A program made the position numbers and the translations under genes. A DNA stretch of 12,833 nt from Smittium culicis (taxonomy: Eukaryota; Kickxellomycota; Harpellomycetes; Harpellales; Legeriomycetaceae): assembly GCA_001970855.1 (NCBI GenBank), contig LSSN01002188.1:1-12833 (forward strand), written 5' to 3'. Positions 1 through 8,280 of the stretch are shown piece by piece. Each line of letters begins with the position of its first letter. The first letter of the stretch is position 1. The notes under the pieces are model-generated. The model worked only from the letters and a program-made list of their open reading frames with translations, did no database searches and was not told the DNA's origin.

Positions 1-42
<42 letters not shown>
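1..42. repeat. (TTA)14 microsatellite
   Basis: The window opens with fourteen uninterrupted copies of the trinucleotide TTA (ATT/TAA on the other register or strand). It is a simple sequence repeat and may continue to the left of the window edge. No gene is associated with it. Confidence 0.97.
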
Positions 43-44
<2 letters not shown>

Positions 45-590
45 TTTCACTAACATTTATTTTATTGGAAATCAAAAATTAATAAAAATACTAATTCAAA
101 ATTATCTTAAAAACCATCCTTCAGAAATTGGAATGAGCGCTTTAAACAATTAATTATAATTACCTTGGTTTTTTTTACCATTAAAATTTTATATTCTTTG
201 CCCTTGATAATATGAACCGAGCGAAATTTTTTATGGATGATAATTCTGGTTGAGAAAAAAATATATGTGTAATTAATTTCTTTATTTTAAATTTATATCC
301 TGAGGGCTGAAAATGAATGTATTATTGGCTACTTAAATAGCGAATTAAAAATTAGACATAGTTCAAGATAAACTACAATTAATTTATACAAAACCATGTT
401 AGTTCAATTTTAATTAAATCAAAAATTACAAAAGCTCTAATATCTATTTATTTTTATTTTTTTACAATTTAAACTAAGACTATTTTCATTGATTCTTATT
501 ATTTACTCTTAATTAACTTATATCATAGATTGTTATAACTTTAGAGAATTACAAAGAAATGAATAAATTAAAATTTTTGTTAAAATTAAT
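43..590. other. A+T-rich intergenic sequence
   Basis: I see no coding region, tRNA or other gene here on either strand. Stop codons are frequent in all frames and the composition is strongly A+T. The one noteworthy item is a 17-base stretch at 512-528, which differs by one base from a stretch at 610-626 at the outer edge of the DIRS element. The element or its terminal extension may therefore once have reached further left than the boundary given here. Confidence 0.7.
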
Positions 591-594
591 CGAG

Positions 595-648
595 CTCTTT
601 AGAGTAAAGATTAATTTATATCATAGTAGATTAGAAGAAATATTAATT
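595..648. repeat. Outer end of the DIRS terminal repeat, direct copy of the ICR arm
   Basis: The block starting CTCTTTAGAG, followed after four bases by GATTAATTTATATCAT (609-624) and continuing to about 648, recurs in the same orientation at 854-909 inside the element. The second copy has a three-base spacer between the two matching parts. In DIRS elements the internal complementary region carries copies of the outermost ends of the terminal repeats, so this pair identifies the element's outer edge on this side. Confidence 0.75.
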
Positions 649-780
649 GATACCATTTTATTGGATTAAACTAAACCGAAAATTAAAAGACAATAAAAAT
701 ACTTTGAATAAAATGAACCGATAAAATTATTATAGTATTTAGTGTAAATTACACGCTATTTTTATCCTTATCACCTTTTT
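630..780. repeat. Inverted terminal repeat of the DIRS element (3' side)
   Basis: Read on the plus strand, this segment aligns over its whole length with the reverse complement of 4695-4545. Matching blocks in order include AGAAG-AATATT, ATACCAT, ACTAAAC-GAAAATTA, ACAATAAAAAT, TAAAATT-TTATAGTAT, ACACGC and TATCCT..TCA.CTTTT. By eye roughly three quarters of positions agree, with a few small gaps. Because the element is read leftward, this is its downstream terminal repeat. Such repeats hold the promoter and the sites used to form the circular intermediate. Confidence 0.85.
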
Positions 781-790
781 TGAAAGGTGA
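771..790. repeat. Perfect hairpin at the inner edge of the terminal repeat
   Basis: TCACCTTT (771-778) and AAAGGTGA (783-790) are exact reverse complements separated by the four bases TTTG. The hairpin lies between the inner edge of the left terminal repeat and the internal palindrome. A role in transcript ending or strand transfer is possible, but nothing in the sequence proves it. Confidence 0.8.
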
Positions 791-806
791 ATGGGAACAG
801 GTGGAC

Positions 807-910
807 GGTACTTAATTTTTCTCCTCTCACCGTATAATATAAATTAATATTCACTCTTTAGAGCTCGATTAATTTATATCATTAGAGGAGAGAAGACGTA
901 TTAAGTTGCC
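807..910. repeat. Internal complementary region (ICR) palindrome of the DIRS element
   Basis: This is a long imperfect palindrome. Left-arm blocks GGTACTTAAT (807-816), TCTCCTCT (820-827) and ATATAAATTAAT face right-arm blocks ATTAATTTATAT, AGAGGAGA and ATTAAGTTGCC (900-910), with the near-palindromic centre CTCTTTAGAG at 854-863. The right arm also repeats the outer end of the terminal repeat (595-648) in direct orientation. A palindrome that joins copies of the two element ends, placed between the recombinase gene and the downstream terminal repeat, is what is known of the DIRS internal complementary region. That region is proposed to template closure of the circular intermediate. It overlaps the recombinase stop codon at 884-882. 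Confidence 0.8.
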
Positions 911-1850
911 TTAAATTTAAAACCGACTCCGCCAAGTTATTCGAAGAATTTTTTATATGTCGATAAAATATATAAAAGATGGTATATTTCGACCAAAATA
1001 AATGTGAAACTATACCAGAAGTCGATTTAAAGTAGTTTGAGACCAATTTATCACCTATTGCTCTCCAATTGACAATTTTTTTCCTCGGGGTAGCGTTGTA
1101 TTAAATCAGAAATCGAGTGGATATAACCTGTGGTGCTACCCACTGACAGAGGGTTTGAGTTATATCAAGATAACTCATAAGCCTATGAACTACCCAATTT
1201 CTATTTTTTACATGTGGGATAGGGCAGGTATTGAATGCTATCCTTTCTTTGTAGAATATGTATACATTTACACGGCATATTATTTATCTGGTGGGTTTTG
1301 ATTTGGCATGTTTTTTCAATTTTACGGCCATCTCGTTTTTATTTAGGGGCCACTGTTAATAGGTTAAGTACTCTTTGGTCGATATTTCTACGTTGGTCGT
1401 CAATTTTATGAATTTTTCTGGCGCTGAGGAAACCTGTTACAAATAGTCGCCATCAAAAATTGACTGCTATTTTCTTAACAGGGAGCGAATAGTCGTAGCA
1501 CCATTCTCGAAACAATTATATTACTGGAGATATTTCAATTACATGTCTGATTAAAGGTTTAATGGAAGTATCATCAAATGTCTTGATAAATTCGGGAAAC
1601 ATTGGATAGGTGGCTAGCTCGGTTGGATTATCTGAAAGCTGAAAGATCGCTGGTTTTTAAGTTTTTATTGAGCCTACATTGAACATATCTACAATTTATA
1701 TTTCTTCCAGGTAGTTGATTACTCAAGGAGCGGGAATGTGATTTGTTATTTATTTGATATCTGCCTGTCTAGAAAGTGCTGCTAGACAGAACCGTACCTG
1801 GATCTACAGCAAACACTAAGTTTTTTCGAAACGATAAATTAAATGGAGTA
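882..1850 (-). pseudogene. DIRS tyrosine recombinase, degenerate
   Basis: This is the remnant of the recombinase that would insert the circular DNA copy of the element. Minus-strand translation shows an N-terminal core-binding part containing LSDNPTEL, FIKTFDDTSIKPLI and SLPVKKI (about 1720-1450). The start of the catalytic part follows as TGFLSARKIHKIDD and LLTVAPK (about 1440-1340). The C-terminal part reads WRAIGDKLVSNYF, GIVSHLFWSKY and FYRH, then KNSSNNLAESVLNLR, ending at a TAA at 884-882. The pieces lie in different frames and are broken by internal stops, for example directly after VAPK. At the place where I expect the first catalytic arginine of the family (a FLRPS-like motif) the sequence reads FLSAR, so the active site also looks damaged. 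The probable catalytic tyrosine is in the FYR segment. Its start cannot be fixed, and it may have been a separate reading frame or a continuation of pol. Confidence 0.8.
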
Positions 1851-1899
1851 ATTCCCGAGACCTTGAGTTTTGAGTAAATTACGCTGATCTTCAGTTCAT

Positions 1900-2720
1900 C
1901 AAGCTTCAATTATTGTTGTTCGAGAGCGGTGATTTCCCGCTTTTTATGTATTGCACGACAGTTTTTGCTTGAAGAAGCAGTATCTGTGAGATTGATAGCG
2001 TCATCAGGCCTAGAAGCCAGATAGCAGATTTCCACATTTGAATAATTAGTGTCATTGTGACTCGCTCGCGGCGGACCTTCTGAACTACTTGGGCTATCAA
2101 ACTCCACTGAGGGCAGAATTGTAGATTTTTAAACGTATATCATCCTTAACTCTTCGCATTCTGTCTCAGAGCTGTGTTTTCCTGGAACCAACTGCAGTAT
2201 TAATCCAATTTACTGTTCTTATATGATGCAAACAGGAAGAATTTTTGGGGCCCATAGTATGAGTTCAGAGCTGATAATGTCTTCTGTGATATCGATTATT
2301 CGATTTGCGTTGTCAGCCTGCTGGTGGCTTCCGTAGAGCTTAGTACAGAAGTCACATATGTCGCATGTGGGTGAGTTTTGGCCTTGAGGAAGTGATACTA
2401 TATTTTTTCTGTTAATCTTTGTAGTTTCGGAGAGTTTTTTCCCCGAGTTTCTTGGAATAGAAGAGTGTGTTTGTGTTTTATGAGTAGACTAACACCGATC
2501 GCCCCATCACACTCTTGAAAATCAGTGCATACAACACCTTCAACAGTTAATTTGTATTTATATGTACTCTCGCCACTTTGGGGTTTCATATACCTTTTTA
2601 AGAGCGGTTTCCTACTACTATTCCCAAATATGAGTCGCTGGAATCGGTAAATATCTTCATCTCCAGCGTTTCGGCCAAGAACGAGTGAAAATTCCAAGAC
2701 GTTAGCTGGTTCATCCAGAA
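1900..2720 (-). pseudogene. DIRS RNase H and C-terminal pol connector, degenerate
   Basis: RNase H would remove the RNA strand from the RNA/DNA hybrid made by the neighbouring reverse transcriptase. The domain opens with EMKIFTDSSDSYLGIVVGN; FTD..N lies at 2651-2607 and holds the first catalytic aspartate in TDSSDS. It continues with LLKVLYAL and GRSVLVYS, where a stop codon stands in place of the aspartate expected in a YSDN motif, then SPKLQRLTEKI and a TYV..S motif. Below it, at about 2103-1908, comes an open stretch reading SLIAQVVQKVRRERVTMTLI and then WKSAIWLLGLM, typical of the pol connector in DIRS elements. At least four in-frame stops and several frameshifts interrupt the region. 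A 99-codon open frame at 2697-2398 is not the ancestral frame throughout; it mixes domain and off-frame sequence. Confidence 0.8.
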
Positions 2721-2949
2721 GTACAGATTCTAGATTTCCGGTTTATTAGGTGTCACTATCGATGACCATGAGCTTGATATGGCCAGAGCTCAGTTCTTGA
2801 GCTCTAATATTTGGCGTAATATCAGCATTCCATGGATAATAGCGACAAAAATCGAATGTAACCTTCCAGTGATGCTCTCCATACTTCTCAATGTCGTCTG
2901 GACAGCTTTGGGAAATCTTTTAGCTTTGCGTCAGAGATCCTGGATCTTG

Positions 2950-3870
2950 GTGAAAGGAACCTTCAAGGAAATTTCCGTCATTTTTATCACCATATAAAGG
3001 TATGCGATCGGCTGAGACGGCGTATTCGACGAATTTTCTGAATTTACCTTGAATACAAGCTCCAAGAGCTTTGATTAGATCAAGTGCGTGTTATTTTGGC
3101 ACACGTCTTTGGATTCACCCATAACAAACAGGTCTTTAAGGAATGAATAGGCTTGAATTCCTTTCAACCTTACCAATTCTAGAACTGGGCAGAGTATCTT
3201 TGTGAAAACTAACGGGATCAGTGATAGCCCATTTGGAAGGACGCGGAGCTGGAAGCTGCAGCCGTTCCAATGGAATAGGGGTAATTATGCACCGCTTTTA
3301 ATTCAAGATGTGCACGAAAGCATAATTGATGTCAAATGATGTCAGGAAATCCTTTCTAATGACCATTATACATATGAAATTCAGAGTCACCATCTTGAAG
3401 TTCTCTTCTACTACATGCAGTTATAGCTTATGGAGGCCGAGAACAGGTCTGAGGAATCCATTCTTCTTCGATACTATGAATAGTTTTCTGTAAAATATTG
3501 GATCCCTCGGCTGGTTCTCCTAGATTTCTCGCTTTGATATCATGGATGAAACTTCTTTATTCAGAAAATCGCAGGAATTCTGGCTCAGATTTCATTTTTA
3601 CTAATGGATTTGCGACGCTAATTATATGTCTGAAGAGTTTACCGTAAAATTCTTGCAGGTACGCGCCAGAATTGCGTCGCTGCCTTAATCTCTCACGTGA
3701 AAATTTTACTTGCGGTCGTGGGTCTTTTGACTTTTTTTGACAGAGTTTGCAGCAATAGATCTCTTCACTGTAGCATAGTTTCTGCTGTTCGAATCTTTTT
3801 TTTTTAGCTCTGTTGAAGCTTGTGAAAGGGCTGTACACTTTGACGGTTCGATGTTGGTTTTTTATCAATT
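2950..3870 (-). pseudogene. DIRS reverse transcriptase, degenerate
   Basis: This is the remnant of the polymerase that copies element RNA into DNA. Going down the minus strand, a linker contains GAYLQEFYGKLF (about 3690-3630). Next come LNKEVSSMISKREI, FYRKLFIVSKKNGFLRPVL and GLHKL (KKNG..HKL at 3468-3424), followed by a TAA at 3423-3421. NFKMVTL and FLTSFDINYAFVHI follow, holding the first catalytic aspartate in FDI. After a frameshift near 3280 the sequence reads SFQLRVLPNGLSLIPLVFTK and then a YxDD-type motif reading FLKD at 3143-3132, with GFKVN-like and KVP.TKI.DL motifs below. The order of motifs, with RPVL and PFGLS-like boxes, is characteristic of DIRS pol. The catalytic FLKD (lysine for the first aspartate) and several stops make it inactive. 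Confidence 0.85.
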
Positions 3871-4450
3871 AGCGCACCTAAAGACTCTTGGTCAATCAGC
3901 AGTTTTATATCCTGATTGTCGAGTTGGGTCGGATTTCCTAAAATTTCGAGCCCCTTATTGAGGTTATCCAGCCTTTATTCAGTTACTGTAACGGTTATTT
4001 CAGATATCAAAGCTCACATAGTGCTCTTAAAAATGAACTCGGGATCCTCAGAAGTGTTTAGTTTTGAACTGTACTGGATTATTTCGTATATATATTGGTT
4101 AATCGATCTGTTTGCCTGATCCAGAGATACCTGAATTCAATACACTACTTTTTCAGAATTATTTAACGCTATTGACGCATTATCGATCTGTGGTGGCAGA
4201 TTATAGCTCGTTGAACTAGTTTTGTGGCAAGATTTGATTTCAATCTAGCGCTCTTTTCAGTATACGGTGTTAGGATGAGGTCATCTCCAATAAATGGAAG
4301 TGCTTCAGTGAGCTCCAGAAATAAAGAAATGTCTATAATGGGTATCCTTGTAGAAAAATACGGGTAATTTGGTTCTTATTTACTACCAATATTACGTGTA
4401 GCTGTTGCACAAGCTCGGTTAGTACCCTTACTTGTTCTTATCTCGCGGGA
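3840..4450 (-). pseudogene. DIRS gag-like region, degenerate
   Basis: The first coding segment of the element corresponds to a structural gag-like protein. Recognisable pieces on the minus strand are LTEALPFIGDDLILTPYTEK (about 4310-4250), a middle part near 4100 reading EDPEFIFKSTM, and then RLDNLNKGLEILGNPTQL with LLIDQESLGALIDKK just before pol (about 3975-3850). The last two resemble the conserved end of gag in fungal DIRS elements. No zinc knuckle is visible. The frame is interrupted by stops, for example just before RLDNL. The frame continues into pol with an offset near 3860, which could be an original gag/pol boundary or a later frameshift. The start codon is not identified; positions above 4450 belong to the leader. 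Confidence 0.65.
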
Positions 4451-4544
4451 GCTTGGATCTCAGTTTCTTGATCAGTAATTATAATTTTGAAGGAAATAAA
4501 ATTTATCCTTGAAAATATTTATTCCGGTATAAGATATTTTCGAA

Positions 4545-4695
4545 ATAAAAGATGACGAGGATACCACAGGCGTGTGCTTTGCATTCTATACTATAAAAAT
4601 TTTACTAGTTAATTTCGATTTATTTTTATTGTTTTGTAATTTTCTGTTTAGTATTATCAAATAATATGGTAACACGTAATATTTCTCTTCTGAAT
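4545..4695. repeat. Inverted terminal repeat of the DIRS element (5' side)
   Basis: This is the partner of the repeat at 630-780 in inverted orientation. It precedes gag on the minus strand, so it would carry the element's promoter. Its inner half holds the relatively G+C-rich blocks shared with the partner (ACACGC and TATCCT on the minus strand). The outer limit near 4695 is where the alignment fades. The two copies have diverged from each other, which fits an old insertion, but recombination or unequal decay is also possible. Confidence 0.85.
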
Positions 4696-4699
4696 TTTA

Positions 4700-5312
4700 A
4701 TGAATGAGTACTCACTTTTTGATTGTTAAAATTATTATACCGAATTTTAAATATCAAAATTATAATTTTTTGAATTCGAAATAATTTTTGACTTTTAATT
4801 CTATTTATTTTATTTTTTAAATAATATTTGCTATAAATAAGCTCTGTTAGAATAATTGGATATTAATTTTTTTATGCAAATTTATTAACTGTAATTATTT
4901 ACTCAAATAAGCGCACAATTCGTAAAGTATCTCCCCTATTTATCAATCGGTTGTGCTACATTCGTCAAAAAAATCTAAAATTTTTAAAGCTCTTCCATTT
5001 TTATAGAAATTCTCGCGTTTGGGTATAAATTTCTATACAATAATTGAATGATTTTTTAATACAACTTTTAATAAAATCGAGTTAATTCTGACATTTTTTT
5101 TATTTTTGATTTATAAAGCAAAAAATTTTTTCTGGAAATTCTTATATTTATTTTTAAATTTTTATTATAATTCGTTGGATGATTATACAACTAAAAAAAA
5201 AGATGTATAGAATTTATTTAATGTATAATATAGTTATATTTTTTTGTCTCAGAGATTAAAATTTTTTTTTTAAAATTTAAACAAATACAAAAAAAACAGT
5301 TTTAAGCCAAAA
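4700..5312. other. A+T-rich intergenic sequence
   Basis: I see no coding region, RNA gene or long repeat here. The sequence is dominated by runs of A and T with stop codons in all frames. Confidence 0.7.
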
Positions 5313-5500
5313 TCACACCGCCCTTTCTGCCGCTCTAGTAGCCCCATACCATCTGGTAATTGGTTCAATGGACCGGCGAATCACTTATACTTCGATTACA
5401 AGTTTTCTGGGAACTCAGATGCAGTTCAAAATTTTCGTTGTTTCCAGCTCAAAATTTTGGCTGGCTTTACCAGCTCTAATCTAGTGCAAAGATTTTATGA
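5313..5500. other. G+C-richer island, possible transposon remnant
   Basis: About 190 bases stand out from the surrounding A+T-rich DNA by composition. The segment holds AAAATTTT-centred repeats (TTCAAAATTTTCG at 5426-5438 and CTCAAAATTTTGG at 5448-5460) and a small hairpin with arms GCTGG (5460-5464) and CCAGC (5470-5474) around CTTTA. No convincing reading frame, tRNA cloverleaf or 5S rRNA could be recognised. A fragment of a DNA transposon or other repeat is the likeliest explanation, but the family is not identified. Confidence 0.4.
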
Positions 5501-5785
5501 TAATACTTTGTTAGGAATGAGGGGTGAAATAATAACAGGGCTAATTTTAGACTGAAACTAAGGTTCAGGCATATACCAAGACTAATTTAGTGCTATTTAT
5601 TTAATTATAGGAATAATACGTATTTAGTGGGATAAATAAAATAAAATAATACACATAGTTTTTCTGAAATCGGAAAAAGGTTACCCTTTTATAATTTTTG
5701 AAGAAAAATATAAATGATATTATTCAAAAAAAAATTAATAAAAGCATTATTAATTTTCAAATAATAGCTTGCGGAATATTATGAA

Positions 5786-5836
5786 AGTGTTATACAATGT
5801 TCTATAAACAACAGGAAATAATTTATGTATAACACT
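5786..5836. repeat. MITE-like inverted repeat
   Basis: AGTGTTATACA (5786-5796) and TGTATAACACT (5826-5836) are exact reverse complements separated by 29 bases. Weaker complementarity continues outward, with AGCTT before the left arm and AAGCT after the right (about 5766-5855). The arms are unusually non-repetitive for this A+T-rich region. A miniature inverted-repeat element or the footprint of one fits, but no target-site duplication is evident. Confidence 0.45.
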
Positions 5837-5859
5837 CCGAAATTTTACATAAAGCTTCA

Positions 5860-8212
5860 TAAGTTTCCATTTTATTCCAAAAATTTTCGATAAAGCCCTA
5901 GACGTTTATGTGAATAAAATTTGGTATACCTTCAATATTAAGATAATGATTTAATTATTTTAAATTTTTTGATTCGGAATTATTGTATTATTCTTTTAAT
6001 TATAATAAAATTCAAAACATATGAATCAGTTGTATTTATATTAAAATTTTAAATAGTATTTATAGCCTTTAAAATGTATGATTAAGGAATTTTTAATTTT
6101 GCATAAAAGTTTTTTAGATTAATTCTAAATTAGATAACAATAAATAATGATTATATTCCATGTTAAAATAATATTAAAGAGTGTAAAAATAAATAGTACA
6201 CAACTATATTTCCAGGTTATTTATGAATATAAAAAATTATTGAGACATTGATAAATTGATGTATTGTGTGTATATTATATGTTTTGATATGGCATATGCT
6301 GTTTTGATTGATTATTGATGGGGATTAACGTGTATTTGTTTTGCTTCTCAGGTCAAATTTAACCACTTATTACCTATATTTGTTTTTATAATATATTTAA
6401 ATACGAAAAGCTTATTCTGTTTAAAATTTTTTGGTAGTTTTAATATATTAATAAAATATTTATGAATCAGGTTTTTCAAAACTAAAGAATTAAAATATGG
6501 GTTTTTTTATGTATTTCTGAAAAAAAATGTTAACTTATCTAATTTTTTCTTCTGAGAAATTAGTTTTATTATTGTATTTTTCAATTTATATTTTTTAAAA
6601 AGAGCATATTTAAAATTAAATTTTTCTGATGCATATTTTTATATTATTACCACATTAACTATAAGCTATTAAGCTATTAATACTAACTCTAAAATCTAGA
6701 CCTACACATAAATGATTATTCCTTCCGATGAAAAATTTATTATAATATTTATCCTTTTATTTAAAATGATAAAATCTATTATTTAACTAAATTCTACTAA
6801 AAAAAAATTACATAGACTTGAAATTATAACGATTATTTTAGTTTTTTCTAACTAGATTTAGTGGGAAAAAAAATCCTCCGCACAGAAAATTTGAGTAAAT
6901 TTTAAAAGTCGATTTAGAACTTAGTTAAAACTTTTTAGTAAATCAATTATTTAATTATCATACTTTTTCTAGAATTTATAGATATATTTTTTCTATTTGA
7001 GAGATTTTTAATTAAAAAAAAAAACAGATCAGAGGATTTATATAAACTAAACGAGAGAAAATTTATTTACCCAGATGAATTAATTATTAAAAAATCTAGA
7101 AAAAAACGCAAAATATTCGAAATAAAACAGTTTTATTAAATTTGAAAATCAAATATTATTTGTGTTTACCATTTTCATATGTATGCTATAAGCTTCATAA
7201 ATTAGAAATAGTATGCGTATCCTTTTAATTTGGGATGTAATTTATGTGAGATAAAATTAGATCAGTTATAAGCTTAACGGGTGTGCATTTTATTAAGTTT
7301 TTGATTTGCACAATGAAATTTATTTTTAGAGATTTTAACTGAAATTTGAGATAAAAATTTATATTTAATAAAAAAAAACAAACATTAAATTTATCATACT
7401 TGAATAATTATTCAAATATATAACGAAATACAATTTAACTATGCTTGATATCAAGAGATAAAATTAAGAATATTTTTATATTATAATGATCGTTAAAAAA
7501 AAAATTCTTCTAAATAGTATTGTGGAAAAGATATTTAATTTTTTATAAAAAATTATTATTCACAAAAAATATAAATTAGATATAATACATATTTAAAAAA
7601 AAATTTGTTGAAAGAATAAATAAAAAATTTGAAATTAATATGAATAGAAGTATATTTTATTAGATGAAAATTGTATTAATTCAATTTTATTTTTGAAAAT
7701 TAACCGTGTATGTCAATAATTTACACTTATTGATATATAAATAATCATAAATACCAGAAATTCGTTAAATAAATAAATGAAATAAATTATCATTATTAAT
7801 TTGGATAATGTATTATCTCTTATAAATTTTAAATGAAAATTATATCTGCTTAATAAAATATGTACATGAGTATGAGCTATAAAATAATATGATAATTGTC
7901 TTAATTTTTTATTTTAAAAACAATAAAATATTTTGTCAATATAATATTTTTTTTAAAAAGAGTATGATATTGATATTAACTTTGTAAAGGATATGTTAAA
8001 TCGCTGTATTAAATACCAAGTTCGATAAAATTAAAATATTTAATTTATATATCCTATTTATTATATATTATTATACTAATCCAACAGATTGTGTGGTTTA
8101 TATCAGTTTATTTGAAAAAATATAAAATAATTCATAATTTTTTATAGCATAAAAAAAGCACTTTTTTTTACGGCGTAGAAATTATATTTTTTTGGGAAAT
8201 TAACAATTTTAG
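5860..8212. other. A+T-rich intergenic sequence
   Basis: No gene is recognisable on either strand. The sequence consists of A/T runs with short palindromes, such as the perfect 16-base TTGAATAATTATTCAA at 7400-7415. Short palindromes are expected at this composition, so I assign them no function. Confidence 0.7.
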
Positions 8213-8280
8213 AATTTACATATGTTTAGTATTCATGAATAAAATTTACATATGTTTAGTATTCATGAATAAAATTTACA
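8213..8280. repeat. Tandem duplication of a 30-bp unit
   Basis: Positions 8221-8250 and 8251-8280 are identical 30-base units, and the last eight bases of the unit (AATTTACA) also precede the first copy at 8213-8220. The array is thus about 2.3 copies without mismatch. Perfect identity in otherwise diverged intergenic DNA suggests a recent slippage or duplication event. It could also be an assembly effect. Confidence 0.95.

Larger units (their letters stand above)
595..4695 (-). mobile_element. Degenerate DIRS-like (tyrosine recombinase) retrotransposon
   Basis: This is a retrotransposon of the DIRS order, read on the minus strand. DIRS elements encode gag, reverse transcriptase with RNase H, and a tyrosine recombinase instead of an integrase, and are thought to insert through a circular DNA intermediate. 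Conceptual translation of the minus strand gives the expected order from high to low coordinates: gag (about 4450-3840), reverse transcriptase (about 3870-2950), RNase H and connector (about 2720-1900) and tyrosine recombinase (about 1850-882). All parts carry stop codons or frameshifts, so the copy cannot encode its proteins. Inverted terminal repeats flank the coding part, and an internal palindrome sits between the recombinase end and the downstream terminal repeat, as in DIRS1-type elements. Inverted rather than split direct repeats argue against the Ngaro type. The element is visibly richer in G+C than the flanks. The exact outer ends are uncertain by tens of bases; DIRS elements usually leave no target duplication to mark them. 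Confidence 0.88.

Noticed and set aside
2398..2697. A 99-codon minus-strand frame as an independent gene
   Set aside because: It lies within the RNase H region of the decayed DIRS element and is partly in the wrong frame relative to the domain. It is a chance frame in a pseudogene.
2779..2997. A 72-codon plus-strand frame
   Set aside because: It is antisense to the reverse transcriptase/RNase H part of the element, where the minus strand gives recognisable domain sequence.
3916..4119. A 67-codon plus-strand frame with hydrophobic end
   Set aside because: It is antisense to the gag-like region, which reads RLDNLNKGLEILGNPTQL on the minus strand.
595..4695. LTR retrotransposon (Ty3/Ty1) or Ngaro-type interpretation
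   Set aside because: The ends are inverted, not direct, repeats. A tyrosine recombinase-like region replaces integrase, no aspartic protease is seen, and an ICR-like palindrome is present, which points to the DIRS1 type.
5355..5385. GGTTCAAT..GGACC stretch as a possible tRNA B box
   Set aside because: No cloverleaf arms could be built around it, there is no matching A box at the right distance, and the acceptor stem is missing.
6330..6365. Pyrimidine-rich tract plus CAG resembling a splice acceptor
   Set aside because: No coding sequence follows on the plus strand and no donor or exon precedes it. An isolated acceptor-like motif is not evidence of a gene.
7400..7415. Perfect 16-base palindrome TTGAATAATTATTCAA
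   Set aside because: Palindromes of nearly pure A/T are expected by chance in several kilobases of such sequence. It has no associated gene.
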